Shown here: positions 45,380 to 56,469 of the stretch, piece by piece
Position numbering within the stretch: the first letter of the stretch is position 1
Layout: each line of letters begins with the position of its first letter
Source: an uncultured Amylibacter sp.
GTDB taxonomy: Bacteria; Pseudomonadota; Alphaproteobacteria; Rhodobacterales; Rhodobacteraceae
Direction of reading: 5' to 3'
DNA: 64,000 nucleotides
Assembly: GCA_943846615.1 (NCBI GenBank)
Contig: OX044354.1
Span: forward strand, 2,063,001 to 2,127,000
The notes under the pieces: generated by a model
What the model was told of the DNA's origin: nothing
The model's database searches: none
The model's input: the letters and a program-made list of their open reading frames with translations, nothing else
Translations under genes and position numbers: made by a program

Positions 45380-46072
45380 ATGGAAACTGAAGCACTTGCA
45401 GCAGCGTCAGAAATTGATTTTTCTGTGCTCGCACTTTTTTTACGCGCAACAATTACGGTTAAAATCGTAATGTTGATTTTGATTTTTGCATCCATCTGGT
45501 CATGGTCAATCATCATCCAAAAATTCATCAACTACCGTAAGGCACGCCAAGACGCGGAAATGTTTGATCGCGCCTTTTGGTCTGGCGAACCGTTGGATAA
45601 GCTATACGAACAAATCGGTGGATCACCCACGGGCGCAAACGAAAAAATATTCGTGGCTGCCATGACCGAATGGGAACGATCCCATCGCGGCGAAGATCTG
45701 ATCGGCGGCGCACAACAACGCATCGATCGCTCCATGGACGTGGCAATCGCGCGCCAAAGCGAAAAGTTAAACAACGGTCTAACATTTTTGGCCACCGTGG
45801 GTTCAATCGCACCCTTCGTTGGTCTGTTTGGCACCGTCTGGGGCATCAAAAACGCGTTCGAGGAAATCGCAATTCAACAAAACACCAACCTCGCCGTGGT
45901 TGCCCCTGGCATCGCCGAGGCATTGGTTGCAACCGCACTCGGCCTACTCGCTGCCATCCCTGCGGTTATTTTCTACAACAAATTGTCTGCAGACGCGGAT
46001 CGCCTGATCGGCGGTTACGACAGTTTCGCAGACGAATTCGCGACAATCCTTTCGCGTCAACTCGACAGTTAG
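45380..46072 (+). CDS. tolQ: Tol-Pal system proton channel protein TolQ
   Basis: This inner-membrane protein has 230 residues and three helices, near 17-40, 130-155 and 172-195. The MotA/TolQ/ExbB signature is GLTFLATVGSIAPFVGLFGTVWGI. It forms the proton-driven motor with TolR. The start at 45380 gives the standard length; the in-frame upstream start at 45263 overlaps ybgC and adds 39 unlikely residues. It is the first gene of the tolQRAB-pal-cpoB set. Confidence 0.95.
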   Translation: METEALAAASEIDFSVLALFLRATITVKIVMLILIFASIWSWSIIIQKFINYRKARQDAEMFDRAFWSGEPLDKLYEQIGGSPTGANEKIFVAAMTEWERSHRGEDLIGGAQQRIDRSMDVAIARQSEKLNNGLTFLATVGSIAPFVGLFGTVWGIKNAFEEIAIQQNTNLAVVAPGIAEALVATALGLLAAIPAVIFYNKLSADADRLIGGYDSFADEFATILSRQLDS

Positions 46073-46081
46073 GAGGCCACC

Positions 46082-46558
46082 ATGGGCGCATCAGTTGCAC
46101 CAAGAGGCGGCGGGGGGGGCGGTAAACGCCGCCGTAGTCACTCCAAACGCCAACCAATGTCTGAAATTAACGTCACACCGTTTGTCGACGTGATGTTGGT
46201 TCTGTTGATCATCTTCATGGTCGCGGCACCATTGTTGACCGTGGGCGTTCCCGTTGAATTGCCCAAAACCGCGGCACAACCCTTGCCAACGGAACAACAG
46301 GAACCGCTAACAATCGCGATTTCATCCAGCGGCGAAATTGCATTGCAAAACACAAAAATAGACCGCACTGATCTGATCGCGAAACTACGCGCGGTCGCGG
46401 CAGAACGCACAGATAACAAGGTCTTTTTACGCGCCGATGGTGCCGTGAACTATGCAACTGTGATGGAAATCATGGGCGCGTTAAACGCGGGCGGCTTTAA
46501 CAATATTGGATTGGTCACCGATGCTGGCGGCCCAAAACTTGACGGTACGGATCAATAG
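46082..46558 (+). CDS. tolR: Tol-Pal system protein TolR
   Basis: This protein has 158 residues. The N-terminal basic/Gly-rich segment is followed by one membrane helix (INVTPFVDVMLVLLIIFMVA) with the conserved proton-carrying Asp near residue 38. A periplasmic domain follows. It partners TolQ. The ribosome binding site AGGAGG before ATG 46082 is the strongest in this operon. An in-frame Met inside MSEINVTP would give a shorter form. Confidence 0.94.
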   Translation: MGASVAPRGGGGGGKRRRSHSKRQPMSEINVTPFVDVMLVLLIIFMVAAPLLTVGVPVELPKTAAQPLPTEQQEPLTIAISSSGEIALQNTKIDRTDLIAKLRAVAAERTDNKVFLRADGAVNYATVMEIMGALNAGGFNNIGLVTDAGGPKLDGTDQ

Positions 46559-46567
46559 GGCGATCAC

Positions 46568-47614
46568 GTGGATACTGGGTTCAAAATATCAGGCATTGCC
46601 CATGTGGGGCTGATTGGTATCGCCATGTTCGGCATGCCATTGTTCAGTGCTGATCCCGGTGAAACCATCCAAATTTCCGAAGTATCTTTGATCACCACTA
46701 ATGATTTTGCGGCATTATCATCGGGCAATCCCGCGCCACCTGCGATTGTGCCCGACGCTGTATTACCGAAACCAGCTGAACCTGAACCTGTCGCGGATGA
46801 ACCAATTGGTGACACCGATCTGGATCCAACCGCGCCCATCGCGCAAACCGACAATATCGGATCGCTGCCCCCCCAAACCGCGGAACCTGCCCCGCCCAAG
46901 CCTGCAAAAACCATTTCAAACGCTGTGGTCGAAACCCCAACCGACCCTGTGAAACCATTGCCCACGCCAAAACCCGCCGTGATCGATGTGCCAACTCCAC
47001 AGGAGCCGCCCAAACCGCAACCCGAACCAGAACAACCCTCCGCACCCAAGGAAAGCACGACAAAAATCGTAACCGAAGCGGATAAACCAGACAGCAAACT
47101 GGCCCCCAGCAGTTCATTGCGCCCACGCGGACGTCCAAAAAACCTGAAATTGGCAGAGGCTCCCAAACCAAAGCCAGAGCCGAAACCGGATCCAGAACCA
47201 ATCAGCGACCCAGTCGCGGATGCAATTGCCAAGGCCATCGAAGACGACATCGCCAAAGCAATGGCAGAGGCCGCCAGTGAACCCGCCGCCGTCGTAGGGC
47301 CACCGATGACAGGCGCGGAAACATCTGGCCTCGTCTTCGCGATCCAACAATGTTGGAACGTTCCCGTCGGTTTGGAGAATGACGCATCGAACGTCATAAC
47401 CATGGGCGTGAAATTAAACCGTGACGGCACACTCGAAGAAGAGCCGCGAAGAATTGCCCCTATCAGCGGATCGGCTGCCGGAATTTTACAAGCATTCGAA
47501 GCGGCGCGGCGTGCTCTAATCCGCTGTCAGCCTTACGATCTGCCAGCGGACAAATATGAAACATGGCGCGAAATTGAAATCGTGTTCAACCCACAACAAA
47601 TGGTGTTAAGATGA
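46568..47614 (+). CDS. tolA: Cell envelope integrity protein TolA
   Basis: This protein has 348 residues and a GTG start. The N-terminal membrane helix ([21 protein letters not shown]) is followed by a long periplasmic stretch (about 50-235) rich in Pro, Glu and Lys, including [20 protein letters not shown] helix comes next, then the C-terminal TolA domain ([18 protein letters not shown]). It spans the periplasm to Pal. The low-complexity arm is the alphaproteobacterial replacement for the long E. coli helix. Its end overlaps tolB by 4 bp. Confidence 0.92.
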   Translation: MDTGFKISGIAHVGLIGIAMFGMPLFSADPGETIQISEVSLITTNDFAALSSGNPAPPAIVPDAVLPKPAEPEPVADEPIGDTDLDPTAPIAQTDNIGSLPPQTAEPAPPKPAKTISNAVVETPTDPVKPLPTPKPAVIDVPTPQEPPKPQPEPEQPSAPKESTTKIVTEADKPDSKLAPSSSLRPRGRPKNLKLAEAPKPKPEPKPDPEPISDPVADAIAKAIEDDIAKAMAEAASEPAAVVGPPMTGAETSGLVFAIQQCWNVPVGLENDASNVITMGVKLNRDGTLEEEPRRIAPISGSAAGILQAFEAARRALIRCQPYDLPADKYETWREIEIVFNPQQMVLR

Positions 47615-48936
47615 AAAACCTTATCAAACTGATTATGATCGCCGCGACAGGGATGTTGATCGCAAACGCGCCCGTGAACGCCCAATCCAAACCATTGCGC
47701 ATTGAAATCAACCAAGGTGTGATCGAACCCATGCCCATCGCCGCGCCTAAATTCGTGGCCAAGGGGAATGGATCACAGGAATACGCAAATCAAATTACTG
47801 CCGTGATCGTGTCTGATCTGGCAGGCTCTGGTCTATTTCGCGAAATTCCTGCATCGGCGCATATTTCCAACATCACCAATTTCGACGCCCCCGTGCAATT
47901 CGCGGACTGGAAGGCGATCAACGCACAGGCCTTAATCACAGGCTCCGTCAACGTCAGCGGTGATAATTTAACCGTTCAATTCCGCCTGTTCGACGTTTTC
48001 GCCCAATCCGCATTGGGCGATGGTTTACAATTTCAGGCCGGCAAAGGCAGCTGGCGTCGTATGGCCCACAAGGTGGCGGATGCGATCTATGCGCGCCTAA
48101 CAGGCGAAACCGCCTATTTCGACAGCCGCGTGGTTTACATCTCTGAAGAGGGTCCAAAAAATGCGCGTCGTAAACGCTTGGCAATCATGGATTACGACGG
48201 CGCAAATAGCCGCTTCCTGACAGACGATAACGACATCGTTCTGGCCCCACGCTTTTCCCCAAACAACAAGGAAATCGTTTACACCAGCTACGCCTCCGGC
48301 AGCCCCAAGGTCTACCTGATGAACGTTGACACTCTAAAACAACGCTTGTTGGATGAACAACCAGGCATGACCTTCGCACCGCGTTTCTCCCCTGACGGCA
48401 CCCACGTTGTCATGTCCCTTACAGAGGGCGGCAATACAGACATCTACATGGTAAACCTGCAAAACGGTGGCAAAACCCGCCTAACTTCTGGCACCTCTAT
48501 CGAAACTGCCCCCAGCTTCTCGCCCGATGGGCAACAAATCGTGTTCGAATCCGATCGCGGCGGCAAACAACAAATCTACGTCATGCCCACCTCTGGCGGC
48601 ACCGCCAAACGCATCAGCTTTGGCAAGGGTAGCTACGGCACACCCGTCTGGTCACCACGCGGCGACATGATCGCATTCACAAAGATCAGCAAGGGGCGTT
48701 TCCACATCGGCGTTATGCGCGTTGACGGCAGCAACGAACGTCTTCTAACTGCATCCTTCTTGGATGAAGGTCCAACATGGTCGCCAAACGGCCGCGTGAT
48801 TATGTTTTTCCGCGAAACCGCAGGCGCCAGCGGCGCACCCGCGATTTATTCGGTTGATGTTACAGGCCGTAACCTAAAGAGAGTGAAAACACCCAGTTTT
48901 GGGTCTGATCCCGCGTGGTCTGGCCTGCTAAAGTAG
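47611..48936 (+). CDS. tolB: Tol-Pal system beta-propeller protein TolB
   Basis: This periplasmic protein has 441 residues and a signal peptide ([24 protein letters not shown]). An N-terminal alpha/beta domain reaches about residue 165. Six WD40-like propeller blades follow, with repeated [38 protein letters not shown] motifs. It binds Pal and the TolA C-terminus. The ATG overlaps the tolA stop. Confidence 0.96.
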   Translation: MKNLIKLIMIAATGMLIANAPVNAQSKPLRIEINQGVIEPMPIAAPKFVAKGNGSQEYANQITAVIVSDLAGSGLFREIPASAHISNITNFDAPVQFADWKAINAQALITGSVNVSGDNLTVQFRLFDVFAQSALGDGLQFQAGKGSWRRMAHKVADAIYARLTGETAYFDSRVVYISEEGPKNARRKRLAIMDYDGANSRFLTDDNDIVLAPRFSPNNKEIVYTSYASGSPKVYLMNVDTLKQRLLDEQPGMTFAPRFSPDGTHVVMSLTEGGNTDIYMVNLQNGGKTRLTSGTSIETAPSFSPDGQQIVFESDRGGKQQIYVMPTSGGTAKRISFGKGSYGTPVWSPRGDMIAFTKISKGRFHIGVMRVDGSNERLLTASFLDEGPTWSPNGRVIMFFRETAGASGAPAIYSVDVTGRNLKRVKTPSFGSDPAWSGLLK

Positions 48937-49016
48937 CAATCGATTCCCATTACCAATAAATACTGTATAAAAACAAAAACGGCGAAAATGCCGATCACCA
49001 AGAGGAAGAGCAAAAA

Positions 49017-49526
49017 ATGACCTCAATGAAATTAACATTCGCCGCAATCGCCCTAATCGGGTTGTCTGCATGTGATTCAAACAGTTCGCTAGGCGGACTT
49101 GGCAAAGATAGAGGCGCACCAAGTTCAGGTGGGATTTCACAATCCAACCTTGATCCAGCCAGCATCGCATATTTCAACGAAACAATTGGGGACACTGTGC
49201 TGTTCTTGGTTGATCAATCAACACTGACATCAGAGGCAACCGCACTGTTGGATCGTCAGGCGGCATGGTTGTTGGATAACCCACGAAATTCCGTCACAAT
49301 CGAAGGCCACGCAGACGAGCAAGGCACACGTGAATACAACCTTGCCCTTGGCGCACGCCGCGCCGCATCGGTGCAGAACTACTTGGTCAGCCGTGGTTTG
49401 ACCGACGCGCGTATCAGCACCGTAACATTCGGCAAAGAGCGCCCATTGGCAGTGTGTTCAGACGAGGCATGTTGGTCTAAAAATCGCCGCTCTGTCACTT
49501 TGGTCACTGGTGGATTAGGCAGCTAA
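49017..49526 (+). CDS. pal: Peptidoglycan-associated lipoprotein Pal
   Basis: This outer-membrane lipoprotein has 169 residues and a lipobox at ALIGLSAC (Cys near 20). The OmpA-like domain has the peptidoglycan-binding motif VTIEGHADEQGTREYNLALG followed by GARRAASVQNYLVSRG. It anchors the outer membrane to the wall and is pulled by TolA/TolB. GAGGAAGAG lies upstream. An 80-bp AT-rich gap after tolB may carry an extra promoter. Confidence 0.96.
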   Translation: MTSMKLTFAAIALIGLSACDSNSSLGGLGKDRGAPSSGGISQSNLDPASIAYFNETIGDTVLFLVDQSTLTSEATALLDRQAAWLLDNPRNSVTIEGHADEQGTREYNLALGARRAASVQNYLVSRGLTDARISTVTFGKERPLAVCSDEACWSKNRRSVTLVTGGLGS

Positions 49527-49529
49527 TCT

Positions 49530-50336
49530 ATGTTCAAACTACGACGCACTTTGTTTTCTCTGGCGATGATCACCACCGCATCTGTGGTGGTGGCACAGGA
49601 TAATACACGTAACTTGGCGGATATCCGTACCGAACTAGGATATCTGTCCTCGCAAATCCAAGGCCTGCGTGCCGAGTTGGTAGATTCTGGCGCAGCGCAA
49701 AGCACAACTGCATCGGGTTCGCCATTGATGCGTGTTGATGCCATAGAAAACGAATTGCGCACCCTCACGGGTCAAATGGAAGAACTCCAATACCGCATCG
49801 AACAGATCGCCAAAGACGCGACAAACCGCGTCGGCGATCTGGAATTTCGCCTGACAGAATTGGAAGGCGGCGATATCACAGCCGTGGGCAAAACGCGCCC
49901 CATCGGTGGTATTGCCACCGCACAAGGTGATGTTCCTGATGGTGTTGAATTAACCGTCGTAGAACAATCCGACTACGAATTGGCCCTGGCATCCCTAAAC
50001 GATGGCGCATTCGCACAGGCCGTCGATCAGTTCGACACATTCATCGCCTCCTTCCCGGGTGGCCCCCTAACCGCAGGCGCACAATTCCACAAAGGCGAAG
50101 CTTTGGGCGGCCTTGGCGATTGGAAATCCGCAGGTCGCAGTTTTCTGGACAGCTTCTCATCCGCACCAAACGGCAAAACGGCACCCAAGGCATTGTTTAA
50201 CTTGGGCGTAAGCCTTGGGAAACTTGGTAAAACCAACGAAGCATGCCAAACATTAAACGAAGTTGGCGCACGTTTCCCTACGGATGCATTTGCCACGGAC
50301 GCTAGATCCGAAATGACCAAACTGGGCTGTTCGTGA
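49530..50336 (+). CDS. cpoB: Cell division coordinator CpoB (YbgF)
   Basis: This periplasmic protein has 268 residues and a signal peptide (SLAMITTASVVVAQ). A coiled-coil region from about 25 to 100 (LGYLSSQIQGLRAEL, LTGQMEELQYRIEQI) precedes three TPR-like repeats in the C-terminal half (YELALASLNDGAFAQAVDQF, KALFNLGVSLGKLG). CpoB links Tol-Pal to peptidoglycan synthesis at the septum. It starts 3 bp after pal and overlaps tilS by 4 bp. Confidence 0.93.
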   Translation: MFKLRRTLFSLAMITTASVVVAQDNTRNLADIRTELGYLSSQIQGLRAELVDSGAAQSTTASGSPLMRVDAIENELRTLTGQMEELQYRIEQIAKDATNRVGDLEFRLTELEGGDITAVGKTRPIGGIATAQGDVPDGVELTVVEQSDYELALASLNDGAFAQAVDQFDTFIASFPGGPLTAGAQFHKGEALGGLGDWKSAGRSFLDSFSSAPNGKTAPKALFNLGVSLGKLGKTNEACQTLNEVGARFPTDAFATDARSEMTKLGCS

Positions 50337-51592
50337 GTAACAAAGCAACAGAATACCAAAACCTCTTCACCGCGTCCATGCGCCCCCTAAAACGCCAAAT
50401 TGCGGGTTCACGGGTTGGCTTGGCCGTATCGGGTGGCGGTGATTCAATGGCGCTATTGCACCTGATGAAGGCATGGGCAGCTGAAAATAATTGCTCGTTG
50501 TTTGTTGCCACAGTAAACCACGGATTGCGCGATGCGGCGCAGGCGGAAACCGAAATGGTTCACCGCGTCTGCAAACGTATGTCGATCCCATGTACCACAT
50601 TAAAATGGACAGATTGGGACGGCGTTGGCAATTTGCAAAACGCGGCACGTCAGGCGCGGATCACATTGATCAACGCATGGGCGATGGAAACTGAAATCGA
50701 CGCCATTGCAACGGGCCACACCGCCGATGATCAGGCCGAAACATTCCTGATGCGCTTGGCGCGCGGATCGGGCGTGGATGGCCTGTCTGGCATGGCAACC
50801 ATCCGAAAACGTGAAGGCATCACATGGTTTCGGCCCCTTTTGACATTCCGCCGCGATGAACTACGCCGCTTCCTAAAATCCAAACGCGTGAAATGGATCG
50901 ACGATCCCAGCAACGACGATGAAACATACGATCGCGTTAAAATGCGAAACGCCCAATCGGCGCTGGATGACCTCGGCCTCACGGTTGATCGCCTTGTTGA
51001 AACCACCGCACGGATGAGCACCGCACGCCGCGCACTGGAACGGCTGTCCAAAGAGCATGCACAAACCATCATGACACCCACAAAATACGGCACTGTCAAA
51101 ATCAACATCACCGCATTCAACGCCCTGCCATTGGAACTGCGCTACCGCTTGTTTGCCCACGCACTCAAATGGGTCTCTGGCTCGATCTATCGCCCACGTT
51201 TTGATGCACTCTTGGAAAGTGCGGGAAAGCTCTCCAGCGGTCAGGATCATACATTGTTGGGTTGTCACATTACCAGCGATGGTAACATGGGCGAGGTCTG
51301 CCGCGAAGTGTCAAAAATCGAACCCTCTACATCCATGCCATTCGATGGACGCTGGAACTTAACTGGCGACATCACCGATGGCATCACAATCGCCGCATTG
51401 GGCGAAACGGGATTGCCGCAATGCGATGGCTGGCGCGATTTGGACGCGTCCCGCATCAGCCTGCTTGGAACGCCCGCAATTTGGCGCGGTGAAACCTTGA
51501 TTTGCGCGCCTATGGTAATGCCCGATCCAAACTGGCAATGCGAATTAGGCAAAGATCATCACGACTTCTTTACGTCGATTGTCACGCATTGA
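50333..51592 (+). CDS. tilS: tRNA(Ile)-lysidine synthetase
   Basis: This protein has 419 residues and a GTG start overlapping the cpoB stop (GTGA). The PP-loop LAVSGGGDSMALLHLM lies near residue 27; ATVNHGLR and ATGHTADDQAETFLMRL are also diagnostic. It converts C34 of the AUA-reading tRNA-Ile to lysidine in the cytosol. The C-terminal region is shorter than in E. coli, as usual in alphaproteobacteria. It stands directly before ftsH. Confidence 0.95.
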   Translation: MSNKATEYQNLFTASMRPLKRQIAGSRVGLAVSGGGDSMALLHLMKAWAAENNCSLFVATVNHGLRDAAQAETEMVHRVCKRMSIPCTTLKWTDWDGVGNLQNAARQARITLINAWAMETEIDAIATGHTADDQAETFLMRLARGSGVDGLSGMATIRKREGITWFRPLLTFRRDELRRFLKSKRVKWIDDPSNDDETYDRVKMRNAQSALDDLGLTVDRLVETTARMSTARRALERLSKEHAQTIMTPTKYGTVKINITAFNALPLELRYRLFAHALKWVSGSIYRPRFDALLESAGKLSSGQDHTLLGCHITSDGNMGEVCREVSKIEPSTSMPFDGRWNLTGDITDGITIAALGETGLPQCDGWRDLDASRISLLGTPAIWRGETLICAPMVMPDPNWQCELGKDHHDFFTSIVTH

Positions 51593-51666
51593 ATCTTCTA
51601 AATAATACTATACATCTAGTGTTCTAATGATGCTGGGCCTCCCCCGCATAACCAAGGAGTTTTACA

Positions 51667-53595
51667 TTGGGAAATAGCAAAAATATCGCCTTTTGGATGG
51701 TGCTTTTCTTTTTATTGATGGCGTTGATGCAGGTCTTCAATGCAACCAACACAACCAAGGCTGCAGATGAAATTTCATACTCTCAAGCCATTGAAAGCAT
51801 TGAAAAAGGCAACGTGAAAGCCGCCGTAATTGATGGCGAAAACCTAACAATTACGATGAAGGATGATGCGGAACTGAAAACAATTATTCCGAACTATCCA
51901 TTCACGGATAGCCTGACCGTCACCCTGTTGGAAAACAAGGTCGAAGTCGAAGCGGTGAAGCAGCAAGAATCAGGCATTATGTCCTTCTTGACGTATTTAC
52001 TGCCATTTATTTTGATTGTCGGCGTCTGGATCTTCTTCATGACACGGATGCAAGGCGGTGGTCGCGGCGGCGCGATGGGCTTTGGCAAATCAAAGGCGAA
52101 ATTGCTAAACCAAAACGAAGATCGCAAAACATTTGACGATGTCGCAGGCATCGACGAAGCCAAGGAAGAACTCGAAGAGATCGTCGAATTCCTACGTGAT
52201 CCACAAAAGTTTAGCCGCCTAGGCGGTCAAATTCCCAAAGGTGCGTTGCTTATCGGCCCTCCGGGTACGGGTAAAACATTGCTGGCCCGCGCAATCGCAG
52301 GCGAAGCAGGCGTTCCATTCTTCACCATCTCTGGCTCGGATTTCGTTGAAATGTTCGTAGGCGTTGGTGCATCGCGTGTTCGTGATATGTTTGAACAGGC
52401 GAAAAAGAACGCACCATGTATCGTTTTCATCGATGAAATCGACGCGGTCGGTCGCCATCGTGGCGCGGGTCACGGCGGCGGTAACGACGAACGCGAACAG
52501 ACATTGAACCAATTGCTGGTTGAAATGGACGGCTTCTCTGCGAACGAAGGCGTGATCCTTCTAGCGGCGACAAACCGTCCTGACGTTTTGGATCCGGCAC
52601 TGAAACGCCCAGGTCGTTTTGACCGTCAGGTGCAGGTGCCAAACCCAGACATCAAAGGCCGCGAAAAAATCTTGGACGTGCACGCACGTAAATCCCCATT
52701 GGGTCCAGACGTTGATCTACGTATCATCGCACGCGGCACACCGGGCTTTTCCGGCGCCGACCTTGCGAACCTCGTGAACGAGGCGGCTTTGACTGCCGCA
52801 CGTACAGGCAAACGTTTCGTCACTATGGAAGATTTCGAATACGCCAAAGATAAGGTTATGATGGGTTCCGAACGTCGTTCGATGGTTTTGACTGACGAAC
52901 AGAAAGAACACACAGCGTACCACGAAGCAGGCCATGCGATTGTCGGCCTGAATTTGGATAAATGTGACCCCGTATATAAGGCGACCATTATTCCACGCGG
53001 CGGCGCATTGGGCATGGTTGTTTCCTTGCCTGAAATCGAACGCCTGAACTGGCACAAGGACGAATGTAAACAGAAAATCGCAATGACGATGGCTGGTAAG
53101 GCCGCTGAAATCCTAAAGTGGGGCGAAGGCGACGTATCAAACGGCCCATCTGGCGATATCCAACAGGCGTCATCACTGGCACGTGCCATGGTTATGCGCT
53201 GGGGCATGTCGGACAAAGTCGGCGATGTCGATTACCAAGCAGCCCACGAAGGCTACGCAGGTGGCAACATCGGTGGTTTCTCAATCTCTGCCAAAACCAA
53301 AGAGCTGATCGAAGAAGAGGTGAAAGCCTTGATCGAAGAGGGTTACCAGACGGCTGTTTCCATTCTGACCAAGAAGAAGAAAGAGTTCGAACGTTTGGCC
53401 CAAGGCTTGTTGGAATACGAAACCCTAACAGGCGAAGAGATTGGCAAAGTCATCAAAGGCCAAAAATTGGGCGACGATGACGACAACGACAAACCAGACG
53501 CCAAGGCCAAGCCAAGCGTCGCGGCGGTTCCCAAAACCACGCGAAAACCGCGCAAGCCACGCGATCCGGAAATGGAACCGGAACCAAACACATAA
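51667..53595 (+). CDS. ftsH: ATP-dependent zinc metalloprotease FtsH
   Basis: This membrane protease has 642 residues and a TTG start six bases after AAGGAG. It has two N-terminal helices (about 5-25 and 103-124). The AAA+ domain has Walker [17 protein letters not shown] near 195, Walker [14 protein letters not shown] near 250 and the second region of homology [12 protein letters not shown]. The zinc site is [12 protein letters not shown] near 420. The C-terminal tail is low-complexity and charged. It degrades membrane and some cytosolic proteins such as LpxC and RpoH. Confidence 0.97.
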   Translation: MGNSKNIAFWMVLFFLLMALMQVFNATNTTKAADEISYSQAIESIEKGNVKAAVIDGENLTITMKDDAELKTIIPNYPFTDSLTVTLLENKVEVEAVKQQESGIMSFLTYLLPFILIVGVWIFFMTRMQGGGRGGAMGFGKSKAKLLNQNEDRKTFDDVAGIDEAKEELEEIVEFLRDPQKFSRLGGQIPKGALLIGPPGTGKTLLARAIAGEAGVPFFTISGSDFVEMFVGVGASRVRDMFEQAKKNAPCIVFIDEIDAVGRHRGAGHGGGNDEREQTLNQLLVEMDGFSANEGVILLAATNRPDVLDPALKRPGRFDRQVQVPNPDIKGREKILDVHARKSPLGPDVDLRIIARGTPGFSGADLANLVNEAALTAARTGKRFVTMEDFEYAKDKVMMGSERRSMVLTDEQKEHTAYHEAGHAIVGLNLDKCDPVYKATIIPRGGALGMVVSLPEIERLNWHKDECKQKIAMTMAGKAAEILKWGEGDVSNGPSGDIQQASSLARAMVMRWGMSDKVGDVDYQAAHEGYAGGNIGGFSISAKTKELIEEEVKALIEEGYQTAVSILTKKKKEFERLAQGLLEYETLTGEEIGKVIKGQKLGDDDDNDKPDAKAKPSVAAVPKTTRKPRKPRDPEMEPEPNT

Positions 53596-53598
53596 ATC

Positions 53599-53625
53599 AA
53601 AGGGCCCGCTTGTCGGGCCTTTTTT
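53599..53625 (+). terminator. Terminator after ftsH
   Basis: AAGGGCCCG and CGGGCCTTTTTT form a 9-bp stem with a T tract four bases after the ftsH stop, ending the ruvC-to-ftsH transcript. Confidence 0.92.
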
Positions 53626-53682
53626 GTGAACATAGGTTTCCGATAGGGAACGTAAAAATCGCAATAGGACGATAAACCCATC

Positions 53683-53730
53683 GTTTACGTCGGATTTCGT
53701 ACCCCACATGTGTGTATGTTTACGTCAGAT
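53683..53730. promoter_or_regulatory. Direct repeats GTTTACGTCnGAT upstream of fhs
   Basis: GTTTACGTCGGAT (53683-53695) and GTTTACGTCAGAT (53718-53730) are 13-bp repeats with one difference, 35 bp apart. They flank a CACATGTG palindrome (53705-53712). They end 33 bp before the fhs start. This is a candidate regulator binding region for the one-carbon genes. Confidence 0.45.
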
Positions 53731-53762
53731 GGTATTCAGACAATTCTTAAATGAGGCTCATA

Positions 53763-55439
53763 ATGTCCTATAAATCAGACATCGAAATTGCACGCGAAGC
53801 AAACAAACTCCCGATCCAAGAGATCGGCGCAAAATTGAACATCCCCAGCGCTGACCTGCTGCCCTTTGGCCACGACAAAGCCAAGGTAAGCGCCGAGTTC
53901 ATCAAAGCGCAACGCGGCAAGGAAGACGGTAAACTGATTCTCGTCACAGCAATCAACCCAACCCCCGCAGGCGAAGGTAAAACAACCACAACCGTTGGTT
54001 TGGGCGATGGCCTAAACAAAATCGGCAAGAAAGCTGCCGTTTGTATCCGCGAGGCCTCATTAGGTCCATGCTTCGGCATGAAGGGTGGCGCGGCTGGCGG
54101 TGGTTACGCCCAAGTCGTCCCAATGGAGGAAATGAACCTCCACTTCACGGGCGATTTCCACGCAATCACATCCGCACACAACTTGTTGTCTGCAATGATC
54201 GACAACCACATCTACTGGGGTAACGAGCTGCGCATCGACCAACGCCGCGTTGTATGGCGCCGCGTGGTTGACATGAACGATCGCGCGCTTCGCGATATCG
54301 TGACATCCCTTGGTGGCGTTTCAAACGGTTTCCCACGTCAGGCTGGCTTCGATATCACTGTGGCCTCCGAAGTGATGGCAATCTTATGTCTGGCACTGGA
54401 CATGGAAGACTTGCAAAAACGCCTCGGCGACATCATCGTCGCGTACCGCCGCGATCGCACACCGGTTTACGCGCGGGATATCAAGGCAGACGGCGCAATG
54501 GCTGTACTGCTGCAACAGGCAATGCAACCTAACTTGGTGCAAACACTGGAAAACAACCCAGCTTTCGTCCACGGCGGCCCATTCGCCAACATCGCACACG
54601 GTTGTAACTCTGTAATCGCCACAACAACCGCTCTAAAACTGGCGGATTATGTTGTAACGGAGGCTGGCTTTGGCGCCGACCTTGGCGCAGAAAAATTCCT
54701 AAACATCAAATGCCGCAAGGCAGGCATCGCCCCCAGCGTTGTGGTTTTGGTTGCAACTGTTCGCGCCATGAAAATGAACGGTGGCGTCGCCAAGGCTGAT
54801 TTGGGCGCGGAAAATGTTGCTGCGGTACAGGACGGCTGTCCAAACCTTGGCCGTCACATCGAAAACCTGAAATCATTCGGCGTGCCAGTTGTGGTGGCAA
54901 TCAACCATTTCGTCACCGATACAGACGCCGAAGTCCAAGCCGTCAAAGATTTCGTTGCAGAACAAGGCGCCGAAGCGATCTTGTCCAAGCACTGGGAATT
55001 TGGCTCAGAAGGATCAGCAGAATTGGCCACACGCGTTGCCCAAATCGCCGACGCAGACGTCGCCAGCTTTGCACCAATTTATCCAGACGACATGCCATTG
55101 TTTGAAAAAATGGAAACAATCGCAAAACGCATCTACCGCGCAGACGAGGTTCTGGCAGACAGCAAAATTCGCAACCAGTTGAAACAATGGGAAGAGCAGG
55201 GATACGGCAACCTGCCAATCTGTATGGCGAAAACCCAATACAGCTTCAGCACCGATCCAGCCCTTCGTGGCGCACCAACCGGACACTCTGTACCCGTACG
55301 CGAAGTCCGCTTGGCCGCAGGCGCAGGTTTCATCGTGGCCGTATGTGGCGATATCATGACAATGCCGGGTCTACCGCGCAAACCATCCGCCGAGGCGATC
55401 ATGCTAAATGACGAAGGCCAAATCGACGGATTGTTCTAA
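53763..55439 (+). CDS. fhs: Formate-tetrahydrofolate ligase
   Basis: This protein has 558 residues, the usual size. It joins formate to THF with ATP, or runs in reverse to release formate. It has the P-loop [18 protein letters not shown] near 65, [21 protein letters not shown] near 97 and the C-terminal [21 protein letters not shown] 53763 is chosen because GAGG is six bases upstream; an in-frame ATG at 53751 includes that site. It lies before folD, so the pair covers formate, 10-formyl-THF and methylene-THF. DmdA elsewhere in the window feeds methyl-THF into the same pool. Confidence 0.96.
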   Translation: MSYKSDIEIAREANKLPIQEIGAKLNIPSADLLPFGHDKAKVSAEFIKAQRGKEDGKLILVTAINPTPAGEGKTTTTVGLGDGLNKIGKKAAVCIREASLGPCFGMKGGAAGGGYAQVVPMEEMNLHFTGDFHAITSAHNLLSAMIDNHIYWGNELRIDQRRVVWRRVVDMNDRALRDIVTSLGGVSNGFPRQAGFDITVASEVMAILCLALDMEDLQKRLGDIIVAYRRDRTPVYARDIKADGAMAVLLQQAMQPNLVQTLENNPAFVHGGPFANIAHGCNSVIATTTALKLADYVVTEAGFGADLGAEKFLNIKCRKAGIAPSVVVLVATVRAMKMNGGVAKADLGAENVAAVQDGCPNLGRHIENLKSFGVPVVVAINHFVTDTDAEVQAVKDFVAEQGAEAILSKHWEFGSEGSAELATRVAQIADADVASFAPIYPDDMPLFEKMETIAKRIYRADEVLADSKIRNQLKQWEEQGYGNLPICMAKTQYSFSTDPALRGAPTGHSVPVREVRLAAGAGFIVAVCGDIMTMPGLPRKPSAEAIMLNDEGQIDGLF

Positions 55440-55449
55440 ACTGAACAAC

Positions 55450-55499
55450 GGGGCATCGAGCCCCTTATATTCAACGAAAACGTCCCCTATAAGCAGGGG
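55450..55499 (+). other. Two short hairpins between fhs and folD
   Basis: GGGGC-N5-GCCCC (55450-55464) and CCCCT-N6-AGGGG (55484-55499) can each form a short stem. The right arm of one could also pair with the left of the other, so alternative folding is possible. There is no T tract, so this is weak evidence for attenuation or mRNA processing. Confidence 0.3.
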
Positions 55500-55531
55500 G
55501 CGTATTCGCGACTAAACACAAAGGGATCAAT

Positions 55532-56431
55532 ATGACCGCTAAAATTATCGATGGCAAAGCCTTCGCGGCGAATGTTCGCGCAGACGTTGCAACACATGTG
55601 GCCCGTCTCCAAGAAGAGAACGATATCACGCCGGGTCTTGCGGTTGTTCTGGTTGGCGAAGATCCCGCCAGCGAAGTTTACGTGCGAAACAAACACAAAT
55701 CGACCATCGAAGTGGGCATGAACAGTTTTGAACACAAATTGCCCGCCGACGTCAGCCAAGAAGAACTCTACGCGCTGATCGAAAAACTGAACAACGATCC
55801 ATCTGTGCATGGCATTTTGTGCCAGTTCCCCGTGCCAGATCACCTAAACGAAACCGACATCGTCGCGCGTATTTCACCGGCCAAAGATGTCGATGGACTG
55901 CACGTCGTAAATGCGGGTCTATTGGCGACGGGCCAAAAAACAATGGCCTCATGTACACCCCTTGGCTGTCTGATGATGCTACGCGATCACTACGGATCAC
56001 TCTCTGGCCTAAATGCGGTTGTTGTCGGGCGTTCTAACCTCGTTGGTAAGCCACTGGCCAGCCTGTTACTTAACGACAGCTGTACCGTCACAATCGCACA
56101 CAGCCGCACCAAAAACATTGAGGCATTGTGCCGTCGCGCAGACATCGTTGTTGCCGCGGTCGGACGCCCAGAAATGATCACAGGCGACTGGATCGGCGAT
56201 GGTGCAACGGTTATCGACGTTGGCATCAACCGGATCCCACACCCCGAAAAAGAGGGAAAATTCAAATTGGTCGGCGACGTTCATTTCGCCAGCGCAATTG
56301 AAAAAGCGGGCGCAATCACCCCCGTACCAGGCGGAGTTGGCCCCATGACGATCGCGTGCCTTCTGGCAAATACTTTAACGGCCTGTTGTCGTACACACGG
56401 TCTGACCGAACCCGAAGGTTTGACGGCCTAA
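55532..56431 (+). CDS. folD: Methylenetetrahydrofolate dehydrogenase / methenyltetrahydrofolate cyclohydrolase
   Basis: This bifunctional enzyme has 299 residues. [23 protein letters not shown] (catalytic Tyr/Lys region near 50), [20 protein letters not shown] and [17 protein letters not shown] (NADP site near 165) identify Fol[17 protein letters not shown] closes the fold. It oxidises methylene-THF to formyl-THF with NADP. It starts 92 bp after fhs, behind AAAGGGA, and is followed by a clear terminator. Confidence 0.97.
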   Translation: MTAKIIDGKAFAANVRADVATHVARLQEENDITPGLAVVLVGEDPASEVYVRNKHKSTIEVGMNSFEHKLPADVSQEELYALIEKLNNDPSVHGILCQFPVPDHLNETDIVARISPAKDVDGLHVVNAGLLATGQKTMASCTPLGCLMMLRDHYGSLSGLNAVVVGRSNLVGKPLASLLLNDSCTVTIAHSRTKNIEALCRRADIVVAAVGRPEMITGDWIGDGATVIDVGINRIPHPEKEGKFKLVGDVHFASAIEKAGAITPVPGGVGPMTIACLLANTLTACCRTHGLTEPEGLTA

Positions 56432-56440
56432 CGAGTTTAA

Positions 56441-56469
56441 AACACGGGCCGTAATTCGCCCGTGTTTTT
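56441..56469 (+). terminator. Terminator after folD
   Basis: AACACGGGC and GCCCGTGTT form a 9-bp stem followed by TTT, ten bases after the folD stop. Confidence 0.9.
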
